Source of the DNA: an uncultured Ectothiorhodospiraceae bacterium
Lineage (GTDB): Bacteria > Pseudomonadota > Gammaproteobacteria > UBA6429 > Thiohalophilaceae
Assembly: GCA_947259575.1 (NCBI GenBank)
Contig: CAMYMU010000024.1
Coordinates: forward strand, 62,001 to 126,000
Direction: 5' to 3'
Length of the DNA: 64,000 nt
Shown here piece after piece: positions 8,495 to 17,590 of this stretch. The number at the start of each line of letters is the position of its first letter. The stretch's first letter is position 1. The notes under the pieces were generated by a model that did not search any database, was not told the origin of the DNA, and saw only the letters and a list, made by a program, of their open reading frames with translations. A program made the translations under genes and the position numbers.

Positions 8495-10789
8495 ATGTTT
8501 AAAAAGATTACCGTTATTTTTACATTAATATGTGTGGCGGCTTTTGCCTTTGCTGAGGAAAAAGTGCTTTCCACCACTGAAGTTCTGCTCAACGATATTA
8601 AAAATATCGAGACGGAATTAAAGAGTCGTAATCTGGATATTAGTAAGCTGGGTAAAATAAAAAAACGGCTGACGGCAATGAGCGCCGCGGCCGATGAGTG
8701 TATTGCAGAGTATGGAAAGAAAGTTGCGGATAAAAAAATAGAGTTAGAAACTCTTGGCGAAAAGTACAAAAAAGAATCTCCCGAATTAATTAAGCAACGA
8801 AAGCAACAACAAAAAGATCTTGCTGAAGCGCAAACGGGGCTTGCTACATGTAATGCAATGGCATTGCGCATTAAGTCCGCGCTAGAAAATGCTGAAAAGC
8901 TGTTGCAAAAACAATTAGAAACACAGTTGCTGGCACACAAGGATAATATCTTCGAGGTAATTGGTAAGAATCGCGAAGTACCGATTGACTGGTTTAAAAA
9001 AGCCTGGAAAAAGAACTGGGCACAGGATGCGCCTGAATACCAACTCTGGACACTGTTTGGCATATTACTGGTGAGTGTGGTAGTTGGCGTGACAATCAGG
9101 CGTTATCTATACCCCGTCGTTAAGGGAGTTCATTGGTCGTCCGAATCAGGGGGACGTTTTGCAGCATCACTGTTGAGTACATTCTGTCGCGACTCAATAT
9201 ATATACTGACCAGTGTTGCGCTAGTTATTACTCTCTCGTTCTATACAACTGGTATTGAGCCTGTACCGATAATCATGACGACGGCGTATGGATTACTCTA
9301 CTATGTTATCGCTCGTTATGTCATCAGTTTCAGCCTTGCACCGCCTGAACCAGGCAAACTGTTTTTAAATATACCTAAGCAAACAGCTAAAGCACTCGCC
9401 AGGCGGCTGAAAGTGCTTACAGTAATTATGTTAGTCGGTTACTTACTTGTTGAGACACTGTTAGGAACGAGTCTGCCCGAATACACACAAAGTCTTGCCC
9501 GTTCAATCGTAAGAATTGCATTTGCGGTTAATTTGATTTGGGCGTTGTGGCTGTTTAAAGATCTGCGCGGGATACTAAGGCAATCCTGGTTACGTTACGG
9601 CCTGTCACTCGTTTTAGTCGTAGCCGTTCTTGCTGATCTTAGCGGTTACACCAATCTATCCAGTTGGTTGATGAGATCTGTGTTTGGTAGTTTGTTTGTG
9701 ATTGTTGTTACCTTGATATTAGGTAAGCTCAGTTCAGATATACTCGAAGGCCTGGAGTATGGCCATACCGTATGGCAACGACGAGCACGCAGAATTCTTG
9801 GCTTAACACCAGAAGGGCACATTACTGGATTTTTCTGGGTTCGTTTATTGGTTGGTTTAGGCTGGTGGTCTTTGCTGGCACTGTTGTTAATATTTATCTG
9901 GGATCTATCAGCCAGTATGGTCGAAGAGATCCGCGTGATTTTTACCAATGGCTTTACCATCGGTTCACTTAAGATAATACCTGCCCGCATCGCCTTTGCA
10001 CTTATTAGCCTGGGTGTATTGGTTGCGTTCAGTGCCTGGTTCCAGGGCCAGGCACGTAAACGTTGGGTAAGTAAAATGCCCATGGAACGCGGTGCTCGTG
10101 AAGCACTGGTTACGTTGATTGGTTATATTGGGGTTATCGTTGCCATATTAGTCACATTAGGTATCGCGGGTATAGATTATGCGAACCTTGCTATTATTGC
10201 AGGCGCCTTGTCATTAGGTATCGGTTTCGGTTTACAAAATATCGTAAATAATTTTGTCTCAGGTCTGATTTTACTTTTTGAAAGACCTGTAAAAACCGGC
10301 GACTGGATTGTAGTGGGTAATACCGAAGGGCATGTAAAACGCATTCGCATCCGTGCAACTCAAATTGAGACATTTGATCGAGCGGATGTCATTGTGCCTA
10401 ACTCTGAGCTCATTTCCGGGCAAGTTACCAACTGGATGTTACATAATCAACGCGGACGTATACGCGTACCCGTTGGCGTGGCATATGGCAGTGATACTCA
10501 GAAAGTTAAAGAGATATTGCTTAAAGTAGCAGATGAACACCCAGAAGTAGTAAAAAATAGTGGTGTACCTGACCCTCAGGTTTTATTCCATAGCTTTGGT
10601 GATAGTGCACTCGACTTTGAGCTGAGGTGTTTTATAAAAGACATTGATTCGCGTGTTACTGTGATTTCTGATTTAAACTTTGCCATTGATGCAGCGTTCC
10701 GCGAAAATAACATTGAAATCCCATTCCCTCAGCGTGACGTGCATATCAAAAACGGGCACGACATTGATGATAAAGGTCGGGATGAATAA
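8495..10789 (+). CDS. Large mechanosensitive channel of the MscS family
   Basis: The 764-residue product begins with a signal peptide (ends AFAFAEE), followed by a periplasmic coiled-coil rich in Lys, Glu and Gln (about 25-150). About nine to ten membrane helices follow (190-590). The MscS pore helix and beta domain lie at about 555-650: the glycine/alanine-rich GALSLGIGFGLQNIVNNFVSG and the ERPVKTGDWIVVG strand region, ending with VPNSELISGQVTNW. It should open under membrane tension to release solutes in osmotic downshock. The size and periplasmic coil are like MscK or YjeP/MscM, though shorter. Its stop abuts the SelO stop on the other strand with no base between. Confidence 0.92.
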   Translation: MFKKITVIFTLICVAAFAFAEEKVLSTTEVLLNDIKNIETELKSRNLDISKLGKIKKRLTAMSAAADECIAEYGKKVADKKIELETLGEKYKKESPELIKQRKQQQKDLAEAQTGLATCNAMALRIKSALENAEKLLQKQLETQLLAHKDNIFEVIGKNREVPIDWFKKAWKKNWAQDAPEYQLWTLFGILLVSVVVGVTIRRYLYPVVKGVHWSSESGGRFAASLLSTFCRDSIYILTSVALVITLSFYTTGIEPVPIIMTTAYGLLYYVIARYVISFSLAPPEPGKLFLNIPKQTAKALARRLKVLTVIMLVGYLLVETLLGTSLPEYTQSLARSIVRIAFAVNLIWALWLFKDLRGILRQSWLRYGLSLVLVVAVLADLSGYTNLSSWLMRSVFGSLFVIVVTLILGKLSSDILEGLEYGHTVWQRRARRILGLTPEGHITGFFWVRLLVGLGWWSLLALLLIFIWDLSASMVEEIRVIFTNGFTIGSLKIIPARIAFALISLGVLVAFSAWFQGQARKRWVSKMPMERGAREALVTLIGYIGVIVAILVTLGIAGIDYANLAIIAGALSLGIGFGLQNIVNNFVSGLILLFERPVKTGDWIVVGNTEGHVKRIRIRATQIETFDRADVIVPNSELISGQVTNWMLHNQRGRIRVPVGVAYGSDTQKVKEILLKVADEHPEVVKNSGVPDPQVLFHSFGDSALDFELRCFIKDIDSRVTVISDLNFAIDAAFRENNIEIPFPQRDVHIKNGHDIDDKGRDE

Positions 10790-12304
10790 TCAGGAGGAAC
10801 AACTGACGGCAATATCGCTAGCCCACTCAGGCGGATGTCCGGCATAACTCTCAAACTCGGGCCATTCGTCAAAGGGTTGCTGTAAGATTTTAAATAATAC
10901 ATCGATCTCTGAATAATCCTTTTCATCCTCAGCTTTACGAATCGCTATTTCTGCAAGATAGTTTCGCAGAATAAATTTAGGATTTATTTTATTCATGCGC
11001 ACTTTTCGTTCGCTATCATTACTGTTTTCTTTGGCTAAACGAGCGGCATAACGGCTTGACCATTGGTCGAAGCCTTCACGGTCAAGGAAAAGATCACGCA
11101 GTTCATGATTCTGGGTTTCGTCGCTTCTAAAGTCGCCAAGCTTACGGAATAAGATCGTATAGTCCACTTGGTTTTGTTGCATTAAATCTAGCAATTCTTG
11201 CAACAATGTTTGATCTTCTGGCATGGCTTCAACTAAACCAAGTTTCGCGCGCATCAAGCCAGCGTACTCTTTTATATAGAGCGGCTGATACTGTGTCATG
11301 ATATCTTTTGCCATCTCGACAGCCTTGTCGGGTGAATCATCTTCGGATTCCATCAACACGGGTAACAAGGCCTGGGCAAGACAGCTTAAATTAAACAAAC
11401 CGATCTCAGGTTGTTGATCAAAGGCATAGCGACCACTGTGATCAGAGTGATTACAAATATAACCAGGTTGATATGCCTCGACAAAACCGAAGGGCCCGTA
11501 ATCGATAGTCAAGCCAAGGATGGACATGTTGTCAGAGTTCATTACCCCATGCGCAAAGCCCACCGATTGCCATTGTGCAATTAAACGGGCTGTACGTCGC
11601 ATTACGGTTTCAAATAACGCCAGATATGGATTAGCCTGTTGTTGTAATTCCGGTTGCTTTAATTCAGTGAAGTGATGCTCTATTACATAATCGGCAAGCG
11701 TTCTGATTTGTTCAAACTGATTGCGATAAAAAAAGACCTCAAACGAACCAAAGCGAATATGAGATGGCGCCATACGGGTCAGTATCGCACCTGTTTCAAT
11801 TCGTTCACGATAAACTTCATCATCGCTACCAGTCATGGCCAATGCCCTTGTCGTCCGGATACCCAGACTATGTATCGCCTCGGAGCATAGATACTCACGA
11901 ATGGTAGAACGCAACACGGCACGTCCATCACCGTCACGCGAATAAGGCGTAAGCCCGCTGCCTTTAAGTTGCAGTTCCCATTTACCCGTTTGTTCATGGC
12001 TTACTTCACCGAGCATGATGGCCCGCCCGTCGCCTAATTGTGGGACGAAGTGCCCGAATTGATGACCTGCATAGAGCATCGCGAGAGGATCGCTACCCTG
12101 GGGGAGACTTTGACCACTTAGCATTTTGACCAGATCGGGACTATTACTATTCTCAGCCTGCAGGCCAATCAGCTCTGCAGCAGCGGGATTAAAATGGAGC
12201 ATGCGTGCGTCAGTCTTATAGGGGGTCGGTGTGACACGGGAATAAAAGTCATCCGACAAGCTGGCAAATGAATTCGTCCAGGGCAACGTATCAGGGGAAA
12301 ACAT
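10790..12304 (-). CDS. selO: SelO family protein adenylyltransferase
   Basis: The 504-residue protein has the SelO (YdiU) pattern throughout: YAGHQFGHFVPQLGDGRA near residue 80, the KGSGLTPYSRDGDGRAVLRSTIREYLCSEA region with the ATP-binding Lys and Arg residues, and HGVMNSDNMSILGLTIDYGPFGF near residue 250 with the metal-binding Asn and the Asp. SelO is a pseudokinase that transfers AMP to Ser, Thr or Tyr of proteins in redox stress. The C-terminus is CSS: Cys at the third-last place, where animal SelO has selenocysteine. Length is close to the family norm. A lone minus-strand gene. Confidence 0.95.
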   Translation of the reverse strand: MFSPDTLPWTNSFASLSDDFYSRVTPTPYKTDARMLHFNPAAAELIGLQAENSNSPDLVKMLSGQSLPQGSDPLAMLYAGHQFGHFVPQLGDGRAIMLGEVSHEQTGKWELQLKGSGLTPYSRDGDGRAVLRSTIREYLCSEAIHSLGIRTTRALAMTGSDDEVYRERIETGAILTRMAPSHIRFGSFEVFFYRNQFEQIRTLADYVIEHHFTELKQPELQQQANPYLALFETVMRRTARLIAQWQSVGFAHGVMNSDNMSILGLTIDYGPFGFVEAYQPGYICNHSDHSGRYAFDQQPEIGLFNLSCLAQALLPVLMESEDDSPDKAVEMAKDIMTQYQPLYIKEYAGLMRAKLGLVEAMPEDQTLLQELLDLMQQNQVDYTILFRKLGDFRSDETQNHELRDLFLDREGFDQWSSRYAARLAKENSNDSERKVRMNKINPKFILRNYLAEIAIRKAEDEKDYSEIDVLFKILQQPFDEWPEFESYAGHPPEWASDIAVSCSS

Positions 12305-12545
12305 TAGTAAAAAACTTGGGTATTAGAAAACGCTATTGTAACGATTATTGTGATTCAAACCAATACCATCGTTTTTTTTATGAAAAAAGACTTCCTCAGA
12401 TCCATGAAAATGGTAGTTTTTATAGTTATTTCATAGACTTATGGGTAAAAGAGATACCATACGGTTTATAAGTGTTTGCTAAAGTACCAGACGCCGATGC
12501 CGATAAGAAAATTGCTTATTAATTAGACGATTCATAGAGGCCAGC

Positions 12546-12962
12546 ATGCATTTCCGATACCTGATCTTAATACTAGTTTTCTCCTTCAACACCATATCCG
12601 TTTCTCATGCGGCCAAAAAAATATCGCCTGAAAGCGTATCTGGTGCGACAACGGTCAGCACAGCCGAAGCGAAGAAACTCTTCGATCAGGGTGCGATTTT
12701 TCTGGATGTGCGCAGTAATCGTGACTGGGAAGCAGGCCGCATACCAGGTTCCAAGCATCTTGAACTGAAAAAGGTATATAGCAAAGAAACACTCGCAGAG
12801 ATTGCTGGTGCGGATCAAAAGTTAGTGATCTACTGTAACAGCACAGGTTGTATGCGTAGTTCAAAAGCATGTGCTAAAGCAGCTGAGTGGGGCTACAGTA
12901 AAATTTATTACTATCGACTGGGTTTTCCTGACTGGCAATCAAATGGCTATGCCGTTGAATAA
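12546..12962 (+). CDS. Periplasmic rhodanese-like protein
   Basis: A signal peptide (residues 1-22, ending SHA-A) leads a single rhodanese domain: LDVRSNRDWEAGRIPGSKH in the middle, and the active-site loop with Cys97 in YCNSTGCMRSSKA. A second Cys (102) in the loop could form a disulfide. Rhodaneses move sulfane sulfur between thiols; periplasmic single-domain forms often serve sulfur or redox chemistry. The gene ends 22 bases before a chemoreceptor gene on the same strand, so the two may be co-transcribed; a sensory link would be inference. Confidence 0.88.
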   Translation: MHFRYLILILVFSFNTISVSHAAKKISPESVSGATTVSTAEAKKLFDQGAIFLDVRSNRDWEAGRIPGSKHLELKKVYSKETLAEIAGADQKLVIYCNSTGCMRSSKACAKAAEWGYSKIYYYRLGFPDWQSNGYAVE

Positions 12963-12984
12963 GTATTAAAAGAGAGAAAACAAT

Positions 12985-14865
12985 ATGAAACTATTTTCTA
13001 CCCTTAAGGCACGAATCATTTTTGTAAGTGGCTTATCGATCCTGATCATTGCCAGTGCACTGATATTTTCCGCTATTTTAGCTAAACAAGAATCAGAGTC
13101 GCGCTATCAGAATGAGGCATTTAATGGAAAACGCTTACTCTGGCATCGCATCGTTGAAGGTGAAGTGAATGCAATGCGTTCTGAATTATTTTCGATCACA
13201 CGAAATAGTAACGCAATGTCAGCCCTATCAGATGGTGATGCAGCAGAGTTAGCGAGCCAGTTGCAACCGACGTTCAATCGCCTAAAAGCCTCGAAGGTGA
13301 TCGATGGTATGCAAATATTATCGAAAAATGGTGCGCCAGTATTTGCGCGCCCTGAAAAAGCAGCGCATGTAACATCAACCGGTCTGGTTAAAGATGCACT
13401 GGCAACGGGTAAGATAAAAACAGGCATTGAACATGACAGTAACAACAACCTGAATGTTGTGTTTGCCATTCCATTATATAAATCCCCGGGCAATGTTAGT
13501 GGTGTCGGAATTTATACACGCAGCTTAAAAGCCGTCATCTCTGAATTTAAGCGCAGCGAAGGCTCAGACATCTATGTGGTAGCAAAGAATGGCAATATGA
13601 TGTTCTCGACCAATGATGAACTCTACCAGGGTATCCAGCCTTCCTTGCCAGCCTTGGGTGAAAGACAATACCAGATTAGCAAGTTGGATGACAAAGTCTA
13701 CGCGGTATTAACGCAATCCGTTACTGATGCAAAGGGTAAGCACATTGCGCATATGATGAATGTGAGTGAGTATACCGAAAGTTATAATGCGCAAAATAGT
13801 ATTCAGCTTTACTCGATCTTGATTGCAATCGGTGTTATCGCAATCGTACTGCTTACTCTAAATTGGTACATTGGCAGATCGCTTAAACCTCTCAATGAAG
13901 TTAAGACAGTATTAACTGCTGTGGCGGATGGTGACTTAACCTCAGAGATCAATATAAGCAGTAACGACGAGATTGGACAGATATTGGCATCGGTTGACGC
14001 AATGGTGACACGTCTTCGACATATGATAAAAGATGTGACGCAGTCAACTATGACCATGGCGTCATCATCCAATGAAATGTTGGGTATTACCGAGACGACC
14101 AGCAATGGTGTGCAGCAACAGCAACAGCAAATTGAGTTAGTTGCAACCGCGATGAATGAAATGACCTCTACGGTTCAAGAAGTGGCAAATCATGCTCAAC
14201 AAGCAGCAGACTCAGCGACGCATGCTGATCAAGAAGCCAGTCAGGGCCGACAGATTGTTGATGAAACAACGGCAGCGATTGGCTCATTGGAACAGGAAAT
14301 TGAAAGTGCGGCAGTCGTCATTAAAAAAGTTGAGAGTGATAGTGTCCAGATTGGTACCGTACTGGATGTTATTAAAAGTATTGCCGAACAGACGAACTTG
14401 TTAGCCCTGAACGCTGCGATTGAGGCGGCTCGAGCGGGTGAACAGGGTCGCGGTTTTGCAGTAGTTGCCGACGAAGTCAGGACACTGGCCAGTCGAACCC
14501 AACAATCAACCCAGGAAATTCACGAGATGATTGAGCAACTGCAAAATGGTGCGCAGGAAGCCGTGGCGGCGATGGCAAATAGTCAGGAAAAAGCCACGTC
14601 TGCGGTTGAGCGTGCTGCCTCAGCAGGCAATTCTCTATCCGCGATTACCGAAAAAGTCACCACCATCAGCCAAATGAACTTACAGATTGCCACCGCAGCG
14701 GATGAGCAAAGTAAGGTGTCAGAGGAAATCAATCAAAACGTGGTAGATATCAGTCGAGTCGCCGAGCAGTCTGCTGATGGTGCACGTCAAACGGCTGTCG
14801 CCAGTGGCGAACTCTCTGAGCATGCCAGCCAGGTGCAACAATTAGTCAGTCAATTCAGGGTCTAA
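12985..14865 (+). CDS. Methyl-accepting chemotaxis protein
   Basis: The 626 residues show a membrane helix (about 12-30), a periplasmic domain to about 270 of the double-Cache/sCache-like size, a second helix (272-290), a HAMP domain (292-345) and a long cytoplasmic signalling domain. The hairpin tip sequence [20 protein letters not shown] near 470 is the CheA/CheW contact site. There is no C-terminal CheR-binding pentapeptide. The ligand is unknown. It follows a periplasmic rhodanese gene by 22 bases and is followed by a good terminator. Confidence 0.95.
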   Translation: MKLFSTLKARIIFVSGLSILIIASALIFSAILAKQESESRYQNEAFNGKRLLWHRIVEGEVNAMRSELFSITRNSNAMSALSDGDAAELASQLQPTFNRLKASKVIDGMQILSKNGAPVFARPEKAAHVTSTGLVKDALATGKIKTGIEHDSNNNLNVVFAIPLYKSPGNVSGVGIYTRSLKAVISEFKRSEGSDIYVVAKNGNMMFSTNDELYQGIQPSLPALGERQYQISKLDDKVYAVLTQSVTDAKGKHIAHMMNVSEYTESYNAQNSIQLYSILIAIGVIAIVLLTLNWYIGRSLKPLNEVKTVLTAVADGDLTSEINISSNDEIGQILASVDAMVTRLRHMIKDVTQSTMTMASSSNEMLGITETTSNGVQQQQQQIELVATAMNEMTSTVQEVANHAQQAADSATHADQEASQGRQIVDETTAAIGSLEQEIESAAVVIKKVESDSVQIGTVLDVIKSIAEQTNLLALNAAIEAARAGEQGRGFAVVADEVRTLASRTQQSTQEIHEMIEQLQNGAQEAVAAMANSQEKATSAVERAASAGNSLSAITEKVTTISQMNLQIATAADEQSKVSEEINQNVVDISRVAEQSADGARQTAVASGELSEHASQVQQLVSQFRV

Positions 14866-14893
14866 CGAGCCCCCAACCATCTCCAGTCACTTT

Positions 14894-14920
14894 AAGGGGT
14901 AAAGGACTTACCCCTTTCAT
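14894..14920 (+). terminator. Rho-independent terminator of the chemoreceptor gene
   Basis: AAGGGGTAA and TTACCCCTT form a perfect 9-bp stem with a 5-base loop (14894-14916), followed by TCATTT. It lies 28 bases after the chemoreceptor stop. The T-tract is short but the stem is strong. Confidence 0.7.
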
Positions 14921-14962
14921 TTGATTTACATCAATATAACGTCCGATTATTTCCTCCATAAT
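14921..14962 (+). promoter_or_regulatory. FNR-type class II promoter of the PPK2 gene
   Basis: TTGATTTACATCAA (14921-14934) is a perfect FNR/ANR consensus. A -10 box CATAAT (one mismatch) lies at 14957-14962, predicting a transcript start near 14969. The box centre (14927.5) is then at about -41.5, exactly the activating position for FNR. The predicted leader to the GTG start at 15020 is about 50 bases. The regulator itself is not in the window. Confidence 0.7.
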
Positions 14963-15019
14963 GAGTTGCTAATGTACTAGTATTTGAAGATTAGCCGCGA
15001 AAACCTACCGGAGGTCTGT

Positions 15020-15952
15020 GTGACAAAAGAAGCCAATTTTTCGATGCCAAAAATTTCAGCTGATCGCAAAGATCAGGTGCTGGCAAAGGCCAAGACGGTA
15101 AAGCGTCTCGGCAAGAAACAGATCTTTGAAGATGCAAATTATCCATACGAAAAAAAGATGGATACCAACGAATACGAAAAGCTCAAGCAAGAACTGCAAA
15201 TCGAATTGTTGAAAATGCAAAGTTGGGTCAAAGAAACGGGCCAGCGAATTGTCATCCTGTTTGAAGGTCGCGATGCGGCGGGTAAGGGCGGCACCATCAA
15301 GCGTATGATGGAACACATGAATCCTCGTGGTGCGCGAGTCGTGGCCCTGGAAAAACCCAGCGATCATGAAATGGGCCAGTGGTATTTCCAGCGTTATGTC
15401 CAACACCTACCCAGTAAAGGTGAGATCGTTATGTTTGACCGCTCCTGGTATAACCGTGCGGGTGTCGAGCGGGTCATGAATTTTTGTAAAGCCAACGAGT
15501 ATCTCGAGTTTATGCGCCAGGCACCGGAACTGGAACGAATGTTGGTACGCAGCGGCATCACCCTGTTCAAGTTATGGTTCTCAGTGAGTCGCAATGAACA
15601 GTTTCGACGTTTTCAAATGCGCCGTGAGTCACCATTAAAGCAGTGGAAACTCAGCCCGATTGATTTAGCCTCGCTGGATAAATGGAAAGACTATACCGAA
15701 GCCAAAGAAGCTATGTTCTTTTACACCGATACCGCCGATGCCCCCTGGACAGTGATTAAATCCGACTGTAAAAAACGTGCGCGTATTAATGCAATGCGAC
15801 ATGTGCTCTATAACCTGAACTACCCAAATAAAAAATCAATCGTTGTCACTCCGCCGGATGAACTTATCGTCGGTTCAGCCGAACATATTTATGAAAAAGG
15901 TGAACACATCCTGGATAAGACACCACTAGTTGAGAAAGAGTCGAAAAAATGA
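15020..15952 (+). CDS. ppk2: Polyphosphate kinase 2
   Basis: A 310-residue PPK2 protein. The Walker A loop GRDAAGKGG (83-91) and Walker B FDRSWYNRAG (139-148) are intact, as is the lid region with RRFQMRRESPLKQWKLSP. These enzymes use polyphosphate to phosphorylate GDP, ADP or AMP, or run in reverse; the subclass and nucleotide cannot be set by eye. The start is GTG at 15020 with GGAGG six bases upstream; an earlier in-frame TTG at 14984 has no such site. The gene shares ATGA with a small downstream gene. A perfect FNR box upstream suggests induction at low oxygen. Confidence 0.95.
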   Translation: MTKEANFSMPKISADRKDQVLAKAKTVKRLGKKQIFEDANYPYEKKMDTNEYEKLKQELQIELLKMQSWVKETGQRIVILFEGRDAAGKGGTIKRMMEHMNPRGARVVALEKPSDHEMGQWYFQRYVQHLPSKGEIVMFDRSWYNRAGVERVMNFCKANEYLEFMRQAPELERMLVRSGITLFKLWFSVSRNEQFRRFQMRRESPLKQWKLSPIDLASLDKWKDYTEAKEAMFFYTDTADAPWTVIKSDCKKRARINAMRHVLYNLNYPNKKSIVVTPPDELIVGSAEHIYEKGEHILDKTPLVEKESKK

Positions 15953-16164
15953 AACGTACCAAACATGCACAGGAGATCAGCGATCGTTTTCGCGAAATGG
16001 TCGAGCAGTCAGGTGATAAGCTGGCAGACAAACACTACCAGGAATTAGCGCTATTAATTGAAGCGGGGATTGATACCGCACTGGTAGAGAAGCTGGAAAA
16101 AGTAGCCGACCAGGTCGACGCCATGGCCCATGCTATTCGTAATGATGCTGAGCAGTTTAGTTAA
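15949..16164 (+). CDS. Small helical protein coupled to PPK2
   Basis: A 71-residue, highly charged, fully helical protein (HAQEISDRFREMVEQSGDKL, then VEKLEKVADQVDAMAHAIRND). No family recognised, no Cys, no membrane segment. It starts inside the PPK2 stop (ATGA), so translation is coupled. A role as a partner or regulator of PPK2 is inferred from position only. Confidence 0.65.
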   Translation: MKRTKHAQEISDRFREMVEQSGDKLADKHYQELALLIEAGIDTALVEKLEKVADQVDAMAHAIRNDAEQFS

Positions 16165-16165
16165 T

Positions 16166-16193
16166 GCGCTGATAACAGTTAGCGAATCAGCGC
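16166..16193. terminator. Hairpin between convergent genes
   Basis: GCGCTGAT and ATCAGCGC form a perfect 8-bp stem with a 12-base loop between the PPK2 partner gene and the end of the RES toxin gene, whose last codons it covers. No T-tract follows on either strand, so termination is only a guess. Confidence 0.3.
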
Positions 16194-16952
16194 TTCGCTC
16201 TCAAAAATATATCGTTCTTTTTCTCTATCGAGACTATAGGCACCACTACGTGCCGCAACCACCTCGATCTTAGAGATGTTCATATACCAGGTATGTTGAA
16301 CCACGGGTTTTTTGTGTTTAAACAAAAATGGATTTAACAGTGCCACGTTCTTACCTTGCTTAACATCACGCACTGACTGATAACGAATGGATTCAATCCC
16401 GTCTGTATGCGCGAGCTGCGCCAGTTGTTGGGGCGCGCTGTAGTCAGAGGGTGATGTCCATAGATCATGATCGCGGTTAAACGGTTTTTCAGTGAGATCT
16501 ATTTCTTTGCGCGCACGATACATGACAGAGAAGGCAGTCAGTTTGTGCTCTTGTCTGGGTAAGTCCATAGCAGGAGTATCCGCAAAAAAACGTAAACGAT
16601 AATACGCCGTTTCTGCCAAGGCTGTGCGTACATGGTCGGAGGCATAAAATATCCCGCGCGGTGCATTGGCGGCACGAAAGCGCGAGCCATGTGGATTTTT
16701 ATACCGGAACGGGGTTTTGAGTAAATAGTGTAAGCGCTCGGTACCAGGGGGATAGGGAGGTTTACTAACTTCCAGCAAGGCCTCAAGCACATCCTGCTCG
16801 GCCTGGGTGTTCACCAGTTTACGCGTCGACGCGGTGTGCTGGTGTTCGACCACCCGCCACACCAGGCCGCCGCCGAATTGGGCCAAACTATTTAAATCAA
16901 ATGTGAGCTCGGTACGAGTCAATGTAGTCAAGTGTATGCACCAATCCGGCAA
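16179..16952 (-). CDS. RES-domain toxin (NAD+-degrading type)
   Basis: The protein shows the RES fold: an early conserved Arg in GGLVWRVVEH, the GIFYASDHVRTALAETAYYR segment with the conserved Glu, and a late RYQSVRD with the conserved Ser. RES toxins of RES-Xre pairs break down NAD+ by phosphorolysis or hydrolysis and stop growth. At about 250 residues it is a little longer than typical. Start uncertain: the longest form opens with TTG inside the antitoxin gene (56-base overlap), and a TTG nearer the antitoxin stop is also possible. Overlap with the upstream antitoxin gene is normal for the family. Confidence 0.88.
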   Translation of the reverse strand: MPDWCIHLTTLTRTELTFDLNSLAQFGGGLVWRVVEHQHTASTRKLVNTQAEQDVLEALLEVSKPPYPPGTERLHYLLKTPFRYKNPHGSRFRAANAPRGIFYASDHVRTALAETAYYRLRFFADTPAMDLPRQEHKLTAFSVMYRARKEIDLTEKPFNRDHDLWTSPSDYSAPQQLAQLAHTDGIESIRYQSVRDVKQGKNVALLNPFLFKHKKPVVQHTWYMNISKIEVVAARSGAYSLDREKERYIFESEALIR

Positions 16953-17280
16953 CGTCCATGATTAAATCGTTTGGTTTGGCGGCGAGGGCCTGGTTGGGCG
17001 AGGCCAGCCAGGTGCGTAACGCTGTTTCATCGCCGGCCATCATGGCATCCAGGCTACGAAATAGCCGCACAAACAAACGCGCGATCTCCCATTCCTTGGT
17101 ATCAGGATGGAGTTGGTACTGGTCTGAAAACAGCCGACCCGCAGAGGAGGGACTGATCCCGAGTATCCTGGCCAGTGACGCTTTAGACAGACCCATTAGC
17201 TCAGTCGCCCGCACCACAGCCTGGGACAATACCCGTGCAGAGTCCGGATGTTCGACCAAATTGTGGTTGGAATGTGCCAT
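16897..17280 (-). CDS. Xre/MbcA/ParS-type antitoxin
   Basis: A 127-residue protein with an N-terminal helix-turn-helix (GLSKASLARILGISPSSAGRLF, about residues 31-52) and a C-terminal toxin-binding region of the DUF2384/MbcA-ParS type, with FVRLFRSLDAMMAGDETALRTWLASPN. It neutralises the RES toxin encoded just downstream and should repress the shared promoter. The ATG at 17280 is used; a duplicate of this gene's first part is found near 19.9 kb. Confidence 0.88.
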   Translation of the reverse strand: MAHSNHNLVEHPDSARVLSQAVVRATELMGLSKASLARILGISPSSAGRLFSDQYQLHPDTKEWEIARLFVRLFRSLDAMMAGDETALRTWLASPNQALAAKPNDLIMDVAGLVHTLDYIDSYRAHI

Positions 17281-17590
17281 GAAATGCCCTTATTAGCTGT
17301 CTTTGGAAATAATAGCCATAAAATCTGTCTCATGCAATATTTTATGCGAAATTACGGATAAATGGGGAGCATAAGCACTCGAAAGTGCATTTTTGTGATC
17401 CCACACTAAAAACCAGACTTTTGACATCAAACTTATCTGTAACAAACCGATACAAATTTAACTTATCAAAATTAAGTGAATTTTTAAAATTTTTACTCCG
17501 TAACGTTAGAACCAGCTAGATAAAACGGCTGCGAAAATAATGTTTAAATGACTGGTTTTGAACTGTGTTCGTGAGACTTGGGAGGCGATC
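17281..17590. promoter_or_regulatory. Divergent control region of antitoxin and left kinase
   Basis: This 310-base AT-rich gap holds an inverted repeat TATTA-N14-TAATA (17291-17314) just upstream of the antitoxin start, a candidate autoregulatory operator. The same repeat with the same spacing survives in the duplicate at 19933-19956. A small GCACT-CGAA-AGTGC hairpin followed by ATTTTT lies at 17375-17394. A segment near 17425-17455 (ATCAAAC, then TGTAACAAACCGATACAAA) is also kept in the duplicate. The kinase site GGGAGG precedes the TTG at 17591. Confidence 0.4.

Noticed and set aside
16958-17296. Plus-strand frame antisense to the antitoxin gene
   Set aside because: It is a shadow of a well-matched antitoxin gene.
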